A model generated the notes under the pieces. The model was not told the DNA's origin. It worked only from the letters and a program-made list of their open reading frames with translations, and searched no databases. 64,000 nt of DNA from Dolichospermum sp. DET69. Its GTDB lineage: Bacteria; Cyanobacteriota; Cyanobacteriia; Cyanobacteriales; Nostocaceae. The stretch lies in assembly GCA_017355425.1 (NCBI GenBank), contig CP070233.1, positions 3,079,501 to 3,143,500 on the forward strand. Reading direction: 5' to 3'. How positions within the stretch are numbered: the stretch's first letter is position 1; every line of letters starts with the position of its first letter. The position numbers and the translations under genes are program-made. This document shows positions 35,895 to 44,138 of the stretch, piece by piece.

Positions 35895-36062
35895 ATGTGG
35901 AATGATGAAGTTTTGGCAGAAATTCGTAAAATAAGAGATGAACAAGCTAAGTCATTTAATTATGATTTGGCTGCTATTTGTGCTGATTTAAGAAAACAAC
36001 AAGCAACAAGTGGAAGAAAGATTATTTCTATTCCATTGAAGAAAGTAGTTCTCTCACGCTAA
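35895..36062 (+). CDS. Small partner (antitoxin) of PIN toxin
   Basis: 55 residues: MWNDEVLAEIRKIRDEQAKS, then NYDLAAICADLRKQQATSG and a basic tail RKIISIPLKKV. It begins three bases after the PIN stop and has the helix-rich, charged composition of the small cognate antitoxins found beside this PIN subgroup in cyanobacteria. Toxin-first order is unusual for vapBC but common for this subgroup, as far as I recall. A terminator-like hairpin follows nine bases later. I infer antitoxin function from position and size. Confidence 0.75.
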   Translation: MWNDEVLAEIRKIRDEQAKSFNYDLAAICADLRKQQATSGRKIISIPLKKVVLSR

Positions 36063-36070
36063 TTTTGTAG

Positions 36071-36101
36071 GGTGCATTAATACAAGATGATGCACCTTTT
36101 T
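36071..36101 (+). terminator. Terminator-like hairpin, copy 3
   Basis: GGTGCAT (36071-36077) with ATGCACC (36090-36096), then five T. It lies nine bases after the small antitoxin stop and could end that operon. Confidence 0.7.
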
Positions 36102-36116
36102 CTATTAATATTTAAC

Positions 36117-36353
36117 TGTCTGAATCAGGATATCCACCGATTAAAGGATTAACAGGATTTTATTTGATATTGATATTATAGAATATTTGAATTAGCGCAA
36201 TTTCTGAAAATGTAGATAAATATTAAAAAAACATCCTGTACATCCTCAAATCCTGGACATCCTGATTCAGACAAAATGCAATTTCTGAAAATATAGATGA
36301 ATATTAAAAAACATCCTGTATATCCTCAAATCCTGGACATCCTGATTCAGACA
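36117..36353. mobile_element. Inverted-repeat element, copy C plus half copy
   Basis: A full copy (36117-36273, TGTCTGAATC to GATTCAGACA) followed directly by an 80-base repeat of its right half (36274-36353). It ends 30 bases before the HicA start, so the HicAB promoter must lie in or next to the repeat. Confidence 0.85.
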
Positions 36354-36382
36354 AATAATGTTAAAATTTTTATCAGCAGAAA

Positions 36383-36610
36383 ATGGTCAAAAAAGATAAA
36401 CTAATTGAAAAATTAAAAAATAGCCCCAATAATGTAAAGTTTAGTGATATTCGTAAACTTTTAGAGTTAGAGGAATTTTTCTTAGATAGAATTACAGGTA
36501 GTCATCACATATTTATCAAAGATGAAACAATCTTAGTAATTCCAGTTCATAATAATCGGGTAAAATCAGTTTATGTTAAACGAGTATTAGAATTAATAGA
36601 AGGAGCGTAA
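36383..36610 (+). CDS. hicA: HicA-family mRNA interferase toxin
   Basis: 75 residues, HicA size. The double-stranded-RNA-binding-like fold shows KLIEKLKNSPNNVKFSDIRKLLEL, the GSHHIF block with the catalytic histidine and VIPVHNNRVKSVYVKRVLELI. HicA cleaves mRNA and tmRNA and is neutralised by HicB. HicB follows with a two-base gap, the standard order. The ATG is preceded by an AT-rich end of the repeat element. Confidence 0.94.
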   Translation: MVKKDKLIEKLKNSPNNVKFSDIRKLLELEEFFLDRITGSHHIFIKDETILVIPVHNNRVKSVYVKRVLELIEGA

Positions 36611-36612
36611 TC

Positions 36613-36834
36613 ATGAATTATCCCATAGTTGTTTATCCTTGTGAAGAAGGCGGTTTTGTAGCAGAAATTCCCGCATTAAAAGGATGTTTAGCACAGGGTG
36701 AAACTTTAGAAGAAACCTTACAAGAATTGATAATTGTGCGAAACTTGTGGTTAGAAACAGCCGAAAAACATGGTCAAAAATTGCCAGATATTGAAGGTGC
36801 TATTGCAAAAGTGAAAGCTCTAAGTAGCGTATAA
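36613..36834 (+). CDS. hicB: HicB-family antitoxin
   Basis: 73 residues: MNYPIVVYPCEEGGFVAEIP, ALKGCLAQGETLEETLQELI and LWLETAEKHGQKLPDIE, the partial RNase H-like fold of HicB. It lacks an added DNA-binding C-terminus, as in the short HicB class. The gene starts two bases after hicA, with ribosome binding from GGAG inside the hicA end. It binds HicA and blocks its active site. Confidence 0.94.
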   Translation: MNYPIVVYPCEEGGFVAEIPALKGCLAQGETLEETLQELIIVRNLWLETAEKHGQKLPDIEGAIAKVKALSSV

Positions 36835-36840
36835 ATTTTA

Positions 36841-37152
36841 GAATCAGGATTTCCACCGATTAAAGGATTAACAGGATTGTATTTGATATTGATATTCTGG
36901 AATATTTGAATTAGCGCAATTTCTGAAAATGTAGATAAATATTAATAAAACATCCTGTACATCCTCAAATCCTGAGCATCCTGATTCAGACAAAATACAA
37001 TTTCTGAAAATGTAGATGAATATTAAAAAACATCCTGTACATCCTCAAATCCTGGACATCCTGATTCAGACAAAATACAATTTCTGAAAATGTAGATGAA
37101 TATTAAAAAACATCCTGTACATCCTCAAATCCTGGACATCCTGATTCAGACA
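36841..37152. mobile_element. Inverted-repeat element, copy D, with three right halves
   Basis: The left arm (from 36841) begins at GAATCAGGAT without its first five bases. The right half then occurs three times in tandem with an 80-base period (ending 36992, 37072 and 37152). It fills the gap from hicB to the DUF2281 gene. Confidence 0.85.
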
Positions 37153-37202
37153 AAAAGTGATAATCTATAATATAATTACATTATAATCCTAGAGGTAAAA
37201 CT

Positions 37203-37412
37203 ATGACTATTGAACAAGCAGTTTTAGAAAACTTGCGGGAATTACCAGCAGAGAAACAACAAGAAGTTTTAGATTTTATTCAATTTCTCAAATATAAATT
37301 ACCAGCAAAAAAACGCCGTACTCCTCCTGCTTCTATTGCTGGTAAAGGTAAAACATTGGGTGATATTGTTAGTCCTATTGTGAATGAAGAAGAGTGGGAA
37401 TGTCTCAAATAA
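37203..37412 (+). CDS. DUF2281 (VapB-like antitoxin)
   Basis: 69 residues: TIEQAVLENLRELPAEKQQEVLDFIQFLKYKL is the DUF2281 signature, followed by a basic linker and GKTLGDIVSPIVNEEEWECLK. The family is commonly found just upstream of PIN toxins and is taken to be antitoxin. Here an ATG for a PIN-like reading frame overlaps its last 13 bases but stops after 25 codons. Preceded by AGAGGT six bases before the ATG. Confidence 0.85.
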   Translation: MTIEQAVLENLRELPAEKQQEVLDFIQFLKYKLPAKKRRTPPASIAGKGKTLGDIVSPIVNEEEWECLK

Positions 37413-37477
37413 TAATTCTTGATCCTCATATTTTCACTAGAGATCAACTTCCTCTTGATAAGAGAGAGGAATTTTAA
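37400..37477 (+). pseudogene. Remnant of a PIN toxin start
   Basis: A 25-codon frame overlapping the DUF2281 stop: MSQIIILDPHIFTRDQLPLD. The start MSQxIxLDxHI is how VapC/PIN toxins of this arrangement usually begin (LDTHIW). It ends at once in a stop, and no PIN sequence is found downstream, so the toxin seems to have been lost by deletion. Confidence 0.45.
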
Positions 37478-37585
37478 ATGCAATATCTTCTGTTTATACC
37501 TTACGGCACAATGCATGGACGTGCCTCAATCCAACCTACTAATCAAGGATTTTTTGATTTGGCTAGGCTAATTGGTAATAAGTGA

Positions 37586-38243
37586 TGATTGCGCCCACAG
37601 GGAACATAGCGGGCAGAATTTTCCGGTTCTTTCTCTTCACACTCCCTTGTCTACTTTCCTTCCTTGTCTTCCAAGTCCAGCATAAAACCCAATTGTAAAA
37701 AACCTACACCTGTCAGGGGGGTGGGGTTCATGTACCTCATTAAATCAAGAACCGCTGTAAGCTGTGTTTATTGGGAATATTAAAGAGTAAGTATATTCCA
37801 CAATTGTATTAGTTTGATTAATGTTATACAATGCGAAGTTTATTTGAACTGGAGATAAAAATACAAGCAACGAAAATAGGCGTTAGAGTTAGTGAATTAC
37901 CTGAATTTGGCTTAATATCATCGGTGAGTCTGCCAGATAGAGGTTTAACGAACTTGACTATAAGTGGATTACTCTTAGGCTGAAAGCGTCTCAATTTTAT
38001 CAATTACAATTGTGAATAGATAGGGGAAGCTCAAATATAAATTTTAGTAACTCTGTTTTCTCAGATTACCTGAGCAATTGAATTGTGTGATACTGCTGAA
38101 AGTATAATTATCCACTAACCTAAGCAAAACAACTCATGAACAACTAAAAATTGTATTTTATATCCTACAATGCCAGTTCATGAGAGAATCTAAAGAAAAT
38201 ATAAAATAAACTCAAATGACTGTAGTGTCTGGAGAAAAAAAAA
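37586..38243. other. Noncoding gap
   Basis: About 660 bases. Two very short open frames (37478-37585, 35 codons; 37831-37983, 50 codons reading MRSLFELEIKIQATKIGVRV) have no family I recognise; the second follows no clear ribosome-binding site. No repeat or hairpin stands out. Confidence 0.5.
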
Positions 38244-38633
38244 GTGTTTTTAAGACTAGCAAACGAACATAGACAATTTGTGCAAGATTTGGTAATGAAC
38301 CTGCAAGCCTTGGCGGTTGTACTAGAACGGCACGGTTATCCGGCTTCCTGCTATACTTGCGGCAATCAGATGAATAGTGCATCTTTTATGGTGAGCTTAG
38401 GGGACAATCATCTAATTCGCTTTTTAGTATCAGATTATGGTATTACCTGGACAGAGATGCGTGATGATCGAGAATTAATGAAGCTCGAAGGCGCAGAAGC
38501 AATTAGCCAGTTAGAAGAACTAGCTACCCTTGTAAAACAAGCAACGCACACTGTGAAAGATATTGAATATTCATCTCCAAAGAGTAAGCGGATTTTACAG
38601 AATACGGTGGGAAGTGTAAAAACCCAACGATAG
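38244..38633 (+). CDS. DUF1815 family protein
   Basis: 129 residues from a GTG. Blocks FLRLANEHRQFVQDLVMNLQALAVVLERHGY, PASCYTCGNQMNSASFMVSLGDNHLIRFLVSDYGITWTEMRDDRELMKLEGAEAI match the cyanobacterial DUF1815 family as I recall it; function unknown. The C-terminal 25 residues (VKDIEYSSPKSKRILQNTVG) are variable. A CxxC pair (CYTCG) may bind metal or be redox active. Single gene. Confidence 0.82.
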   Translation: MFLRLANEHRQFVQDLVMNLQALAVVLERHGYPASCYTCGNQMNSASFMVSLGDNHLIRFLVSDYGITWTEMRDDRELMKLEGAEAISQLEELATLVKQATHTVKDIEYSSPKSKRILQNTVGSVKTQR

Positions 38634-38771
38634 CAGACTGAAACTATGTTTAAATTTCAGTCTGCTATTTTCTACCACCTGTTAGGAATAAGTGTACTAA
38701 ACATCCTGGAAACTATTGATTTTACAGGCTAACAAACTTCTCTGTTGGCCTGTTATAAATTCATAGTCAGT

Positions 38772-39599
38772 CTAATTATGAATAGAATGTACTGATGTGG
38801 GAATTTGAGGGATCTTAAGTTCTAGAAAATCGTTATCTTTGAGAATTTGATAAAGATTGACATTTTCCTCTAACAAACAAGCATGACCACTATTGGCTAG
38901 GATAAACGTCTGAGTATTTGGTATTATATCTGCTAATCTGACGATTTCACTCACAGAAGGTAATAAGCGATCGCCACCACTACCAATAAGTAATACTGGT
39001 TGTGTTAACTGCTTCAATGCTTCTTGATCAACTTGGAAATCTCGCAATAATGACAAATGCCAATTAACAGTTGCTGGAGGAAGGGAACGCATTGCTGTTA
39101 GTAACATCAAGCGATCGCTTTGAGCAATCCGTTCTAATGATGCCAGAAACGGTAACAAACCCAATGCACCAATATTAAATAGGGATGATGGCACAAAGTG
39201 AGTAACCTGAGTTATCCAATTAAACCAAGGGCGTTGCTGCAAAGATGAAGCAGGATTAATTAAGATAATACGTTTAAATAACTGCGGTGATTGGGTTGCT
39301 ACTTTCATTGCTAAACAACCACCAAAAGATTCGCCACAGAGGTAAATTGTCCGTTGACAGCTTTTTTCCAACTCGGCATGAATCAAGTCTAAAACATTCT
39401 TTGCTAAAACATCCCAGGTAGTCAGGTAATTTCTGGGTATAGCCAAGCAACGAACATCTAAACTTTTTGCTAATTCAGGGATTTGGGTTTGCAACAGTTC
39501 ACCAGTTCCATCCATTCCTGGCAAATAGATAAATAAGGGAGAATCTGATTGTACTGGTTTTGGAGTCAAAAAACAAGGTTTAGGTTCAACTGCTGGCAT
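38772..39599 (-). CDS. Alpha/beta hydrolase
   Basis: 275 residues. Alpha/beta hydrolase fold with the nucleophile elbow LCGESFGGCLAMKVA (GxSxG, Ser about 92), an oxyanion region in IYLPGMDGTGELLQTQ (about 24-39), an acid in LLIGSGGDRLLPS and the catalytic histidine in LANSGHACLLEENV. It lacks a signal peptide. The GMDGTG start is found in plastid and cyanobacterial esterases/acyltransferases related to phytyl-ester synthases, so a lipid ester substrate is possible, but not established. ATG start, single gene. Confidence 0.87.
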   Translation of the reverse strand: MPAVEPKPCFLTPKPVQSDSPLFIYLPGMDGTGELLQTQIPELAKSLDVRCLAIPRNYLTTWDVLAKNVLDLIHAELEKSCQRTIYLCGESFGGCLAMKVATQSPQLFKRIILINPASSLQQRPWFNWITQVTHFVPSSLFNIGALGLLPFLASLERIAQSDRLMLLTAMRSLPPATVNWHLSLLRDFQVDQEALKQLTQPVLLIGSGGDRLLPSVSEIVRLADIIPNTQTFILANSGHACLLEENVNLYQILKDNDFLELKIPQIPTSVHSIHN

Positions 39600-40330
39600 T
39601 TTATTGATTTTTATTCATCTACTCTATTTTTAACTTTACCGTTTCTGTTATCTAAATGGGCATTGGTGCAGAATTTTTATTTTTTTTCTCTTCACTAAAA
39701 TCAACCTTTCCAGACAAAAAACAACCCACTCTGAAACTATGATTACAGAATTTATGGCGATTTGTATTCATCATATATAAGTATGTGGAAGCGTTAAATC
39801 CTTCTAACTGGCAATAGTGTCATATTGGCATTGCAAATAATAATATATCCTTCCGAAACGATTGATCAACTTCAATCAAATAGGATTGCTATATATAAAG
39901 CAGTGATAAATCTCTATGTTGCTAGTACAGCAAAGCCGAGTTAAAAATTAAACCTTCCTCTTGTTTTATTGGGGAAGATATTTAATATCGCAACTAACAG
40001 TTTTGTCAATTATTACTTGGAGTATCTGATATGCAAAATTATAGCTACACAATTGGTTATATCCCTAGAGTTTAGATTAGTGTATTCTCTGTAACTACTA
40101 ATCAAACAAACAGGTTTTACCATGATTATTAGTAAATACTTTCTCTGATTTAGCAAGAAATCAGGTGAATTTATAGAAGTAATCAAGCAATTCTTCAGTT
40201 TAGAAACTTATTATCATTCAGGAGGAATTTGAAAAAAACAGTAGCAATGTTATATAATTGCGTAGTTTTGTCTAGTAATCTAGATTATTAATAGAGAAAA
40301 CTGATTAATAATAATTTGCTTTTATTTTCC
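39600..40330. other. Noncoding gap upstream of metG
   Basis: About 730 AT-rich bases between the divergent hydrolase and metG genes. I find no gene, repeat array or recognisable riboswitch; any promoters are not clear enough to place. Confidence 0.5.
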
Positions 40331-41926
40331 ATGAATCTTGTGAATAAAACAGAAAACACTTTTGCACTGACAACACCACTATACTATGTCAACGATATCC
40401 CCCATATTGGCAGTGCTTATACAACTATAGCAGCGGATGTAGTAGCCAGATTTAATCGCTTACAGGGAAATCAAGTGCTACTAATTACGGGTACAGATGA
40501 ACACGGACAAAAAATTCAGCGTTCAGCAGCAAGTTTAGGAAAACCACCACAAGATTTTTGTGATGAAATTGTCCCCAGTTTTGTCAGCTTGTGGGATTTA
40601 CTCGATATTCAATATGACCGCTTTAGTCGAACTACCGCACCTCGTCACCAAGCCATAGTCAACGAGTTCTTTCAGCGAGTTTGGGAAAAAGGTGATATCT
40701 ACCAAGGAGAACAAAAGGGTTGGTACTGCGTTTCCTGTGAAGAATTTAAGGAAGAGCGGGATTTACTAGCAGATAAACACTGTCCTATTCATACTAACAA
40801 GCAAGTAGAGTGGCGAGATGAGCAGAACTATTTCTTCCGCTTGTCTAAATATCAAACCCAGCTAGAGGAATTTTTTCAATCCCACCCAGATTTTATCCAA
40901 CCTATCAGCAGACGAAATGAAGTTTTCAATTTTGTCGCTCAAGGTTTACAGGATTTTTCGATTTCTCGGGTAAATCTTGATTGGGGTTTTCCTGTACCTG
41001 TTGATTCTAAACATACCTTATATGTCTGGTTTGATGCTTTGCTAGGTTATGTAACAGCATTGTTAGAACCAGACGCAGAGCCAACCTTAGCCAATGCTTT
41101 ACAAACATGGTGGCCGATTAATTTGCACTTGATTGGTAAAGATATTTTACGCTTTCATGCTGTTTACTGGCCAGCAATGTTGATGTCAGCGGGGTTACCT
41201 TTACCAGAAAGAGTATTTGGACACGGCTTTTTAACTAAAGATGGTCAGAAAATGGGGAAGACTTTAGGTAATACCCTTAATCCTATCGCTTTAGTTGAAA
41301 AATATGGTAGTGATGCCGTTCGTTATTACTTCCTTAAGGAAATCGAATTTGGGAAGGATGGCGATTTTAATGAGATTAGATTCATTAATGTTTTAAATGC
41401 AGATTTAGCGAATGATTTAGGTAATTTGTTAAATCGCACTTTAAACATGGTGAAGAAATACTGCGCTAGTCAAGTACCGTCTATTAGCCAATTAGATATT
41501 CCGGCTGAAAATCCTTTGAAAGCAATGGGGTTACAGTTAGGAGAAAAGGTGAAACAAGCATACACAGCATTAGCTTTTAATGAAGCCTGTCACTATGTTT
41601 TATCTCTGGTGCAAGCCAGTAATAAGTTTATTGATGATCAAGCTCCTTGGTCATTATATAAACAAGATAAGCAGAAGGAAGTGGAAGTAGTGCTATATAC
41701 GGTTCTGGAATCGGTGAGACTAGCAGCTTATCTTTTATCCCCAATTATTCCTAATATCAGCAGTGATATTTATCAGCAATTAGGCTGGGGAATTGATTTT
41801 AATAAACAAAAAGAAAGTGCAATTTTAACTCCTTTTTGTACCCATTCAACTTATGGAATATTATCCGATAAACAACAGTTGGGAACACCTAAACCAGTTT
41901 TTCAACGGATAGAAACATCAAAATAA
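40331..41926 (+). CDS. metG: Methionyl-tRNA synthetase
   Basis: 531 residues from ATG 40331 (MNLVNKTENTFALTTPLYYVNDIPHIGSAY); an earlier in-frame TTG is unlikely. Class I synthetase: HIGH-like motif PHIGSAYTT, and KMSKS-like motif as KMGKT in DGQKMGKTLGNT. The connective domain has zinc-type cysteines (WYCVSCEEF ... CPIH). The C-terminal helical anticodon domain ends at about 510 and there is no dimerisation (Arc1p-like) domain, as in several cyanobacterial MetRS. It charges tRNA-Met. Single gene. Confidence 0.96.
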   Translation: MNLVNKTENTFALTTPLYYVNDIPHIGSAYTTIAADVVARFNRLQGNQVLLITGTDEHGQKIQRSAASLGKPPQDFCDEIVPSFVSLWDLLDIQYDRFSRTTAPRHQAIVNEFFQRVWEKGDIYQGEQKGWYCVSCEEFKEERDLLADKHCPIHTNKQVEWRDEQNYFFRLSKYQTQLEEFFQSHPDFIQPISRRNEVFNFVAQGLQDFSISRVNLDWGFPVPVDSKHTLYVWFDALLGYVTALLEPDAEPTLANALQTWWPINLHLIGKDILRFHAVYWPAMLMSAGLPLPERVFGHGFLTKDGQKMGKTLGNTLNPIALVEKYGSDAVRYYFLKEIEFGKDGDFNEIRFINVLNADLANDLGNLLNRTLNMVKKYCASQVPSISQLDIPAENPLKAMGLQLGEKVKQAYTALAFNEACHYVLSLVQASNKFIDDQAPWSLYKQDKQKEVEVVLYTVLESVRLAAYLLSPIIPNISSDIYQQLGWGIDFNKQKESAILTPFCTHSTYGILSDKQQLGTPKPVFQRIETSK

Positions 41927-42130
41927 TCAAAATTTTTTGGGAACTGCGACTTCCTTTCAAAAGATTCGGGGGACTTATTTACAGCTTATGGCTAGTTAAG
42001 GAAGTAAATAATTGGGGTGGTTTTACTACTGATTTTATTACTTCTGATGTATTTTCCCCGAAGACTTATCATCAGCGATTCTAACAGGTAGTTAGGATTT
42101 TCTATCATAACAGGGATAACAACACAAGGT

Positions 42131-42769
42131 ATGACAATAATGTTGAATAATTTTGAAAACGACTCAATATTTACACCAGAACAAGTTTTGGAAAATCGAG
42201 GTCGGGTAGCTATCTTTATTGATGGCTCGAACTTATTTTATGCGGCGCTGCAACTAGGAATCGAAATTGATTATACTAAGTTATTGTGCCGTTTAACTGG
42301 CGGATCAAGGCTGTTACGGGCTTTTTTCTACACAGGAGTAGATCGGACAAACGAGAAGCAGCAGGGCTTCTTATTGTGGATGCGTCGCAACGGTTATAGA
42401 GTCATTGCTAAGGATTTGGTACAACTACCAGATGGCTCTAAAAAAGCTAACTTAGATGTAGAAATAGCTGTTGATATGATGGCCTTGTGCGATTCCTATG
42501 ATACCGCAGTTTTAGTTAGCGGTGACGGCGATTTGGCTTATGCGGTTAATTCTGTGAGCTATCGTGGTGTTAGAGTCGAGGTGGTAAGTTTACGTTCTAT
42601 GACTAGTGATAGTTTAATTAATGTGAGCGATCGCTATATTGATTTAGAAGCTATCAAAGAGGATATCCAAAAAACTCCCCGTCAAAGTTATCCATATCGG
42701 CCATTGTCTAGTATGAGCTTTTTAGACGATCATCGAGATAGCAATAGACATTTAGAAGTTCCAGAATAA
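42131..42769 (+). CDS. LabA-like NYN domain protein
   Basis: 212 residues. NYN/PIN-like nuclease fold: RVAIFIDGSNLFYAALQLG supplies the first Asp, then KKANLDVEIAVDMMALCDSYDTAVLVSGDGDLAYAVNSV, with acidic residues placed as in the DUF88/LabA family. In Synechococcus elongatus LabA acts in clock-output feedback; other members have RNase activity. Its stop and the ATG of the lptC-like gene overlap (TAATG at 42767-42771), indicating translational coupling, although the two functions are not obviously linked. ATG start; an upstream ATA-ATG variant is equivalent. Confidence 0.88.
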   Translation: MTIMLNNFENDSIFTPEQVLENRGRVAIFIDGSNLFYAALQLGIEIDYTKLLCRLTGGSRLLRAFFYTGVDRTNEKQQGFLLWMRRNGYRVIAKDLVQLPDGSKKANLDVEIAVDMMALCDSYDTAVLVSGDGDLAYAVNSVSYRGVRVEVVSLRSMTSDSLINVSDRYIDLEAIKEDIQKTPRQSYPYRPLSSMSFLDDHRDSNRHLEVPE

Positions 42770-44013
42770 TGCAATATTCACAAGGTAGGGAGAATAGAAG
42801 ACAAGATGTAAAACATCAGAGGGGAATTAAAAGTCATTCTCCCCACTTCTATTCATTTTTTGGGTTAAAATTACCAAATAATTTAGTTTACCTGCCTTTG
42901 ATATTTTGCTTGAGTTTATGTTTATCTGCTTGCGGAAATCCATCAACTACCACATCAAAAACTGCTGCTTCATCTCCCAAAGAAGACGATACTAAGTTAA
43001 CTTTTTTTGGTGTGGCTTTAGAACAATTTGATGAGGTAGGGAGGCCAATTTGGAAAGTTAAAGCCAAAGAAGCAAAATACACTACAGATAAACAAATAGG
43101 TCAGGCACAAAATCCTGAAGGGGAACTTTACCAAGATGGAAAAGTTGTTTACCAAATTAAAGCAGAAAAAGCTGACATTAAGCAAGATGGTAAGCAACTA
43201 TTTCTGCAAGGTAAAATTGTCGCTACTGATCCCCGGAATGGGATTGTCTTCAAAGGTAATGAGTTAGAATGGCGGCCTCAAGAAGATTTATTGATTATTC
43301 GCAATCAATTAAATGGTAGTCACAAGCAATTACAAGCAGTAGCCCAAGAAGCTAAGGTGAAAACCCGTGAACAACGGGTAGAATTTTCAGGAGGAGTAGT
43401 TGCAAAATCCACAGATCCACAGTTGCAAATGCAGACTGAGCATTTAATGTGGCATATTAAGGAGGAGAAATTATTTAGCGATCGCCCCATTCAAATAGAA
43501 AGATATAAAGATAACAAAATTACTGGACGTGGTACTGGTAAGGCGGCAGAAATTAACTTAAAAACTCAAATTGCGACTCTTAAACCACAGGCACAATTAG
43601 AGTTAATAGATCCACAGATCCAAATTACCAGTAATTCCATAACCTGGAATATTAACAAAGAAAATATCACGACAAATTCTCCCATTCGGATATTCCAAGC
43701 TGCTGACAATGTAACTGTCACTGCTAATCAGGGACAAATGCAAATACCAACAAAAACAGCATATCTAACAGGTAATGTTAATGCAGTTGGGCAACGTCGT
43801 CAAACTTTAAAATCAAATCAACTTATCTGGTATTTAGATAAAAAATTGTTAGAAGCCCAAGGAAATGTAGTTTATAGTCAAATTGAACCAAAATTAACTT
43901 TTCAAGGGGAAACAGCCGTCGGTAATTTAGAAACAGAAAATATTGTTGTTAAAGGTGGTAATTCTTCTGGACGCAGAGTGGTAACGGAAATTATCCCCCA
44001 AGAAAATAGGTAA
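42769..44013 (+). CDS. lptC: LptC-family lipopolysaccharide export protein
   Basis: 414 residues, longer than proteobacterial LptC (about 190) and typical of cyanobacterial forms. A lipobox LCLSACGNP (Cys about 54) after a long N-terminal segment predicts a lipoprotein or a membrane-anchored protein. The rest repeats the OstA/LptC beta-jellyroll (DEVGRPIWKVKAKEAKYTTDKQ, GNELEWRPQEDLLIIRNQLN, LIWYLDKKLLEAQGNVVYSQ), with about three strand arrays. It would bridge LPS from the inner-membrane LptBFG exporter to the outer-membrane LptD. Overlaps the labA-like stop by one base. Confidence 0.9.
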   Translation: MQYSQGRENRRQDVKHQRGIKSHSPHFYSFFGLKLPNNLVYLPLIFCLSLCLSACGNPSTTTSKTAASSPKEDDTKLTFFGVALEQFDEVGRPIWKVKAKEAKYTTDKQIGQAQNPEGELYQDGKVVYQIKAEKADIKQDGKQLFLQGKIVATDPRNGIVFKGNELEWRPQEDLLIIRNQLNGSHKQLQAVAQEAKVKTREQRVEFSGGVVAKSTDPQLQMQTEHLMWHIKEEKLFSDRPIQIERYKDNKITGRGTGKAAEINLKTQIATLKPQAQLELIDPQIQITSNSITWNINKENITTNSPIRIFQAADNVTVTANQGQMQIPTKTAYLTGNVNAVGQRRQTLKSNQLIWYLDKKLLEAQGNVVYSQIEPKLTFQGETAVGNLETENIVVKGGNSSGRRVVTEIIPQENR

Positions 44014-44017
44014 TTGG

Positions 44018-44138
44018 TCAGTTGTCAGTTGTCAGTTGTCAGTGGTAATAGGGAGAAAAATTTTCTTCTTCCTTCTTCTTCCTTCTTCCTGACTCCTTCT
44101 TCCTGACTCCTTCTTCCTGACTCCTGACTCCTGACTCC
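44018..44138. repeat. Heptamer repeats (CAGTTGT; CTGACTC)
   Basis: Three CAGTTGT units (44022-44042), then TTCTTCC and CTCCTGA-type repeats to 44138. They fill the gap between the convergent lptC and dacB genes. Confidence 0.85.
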
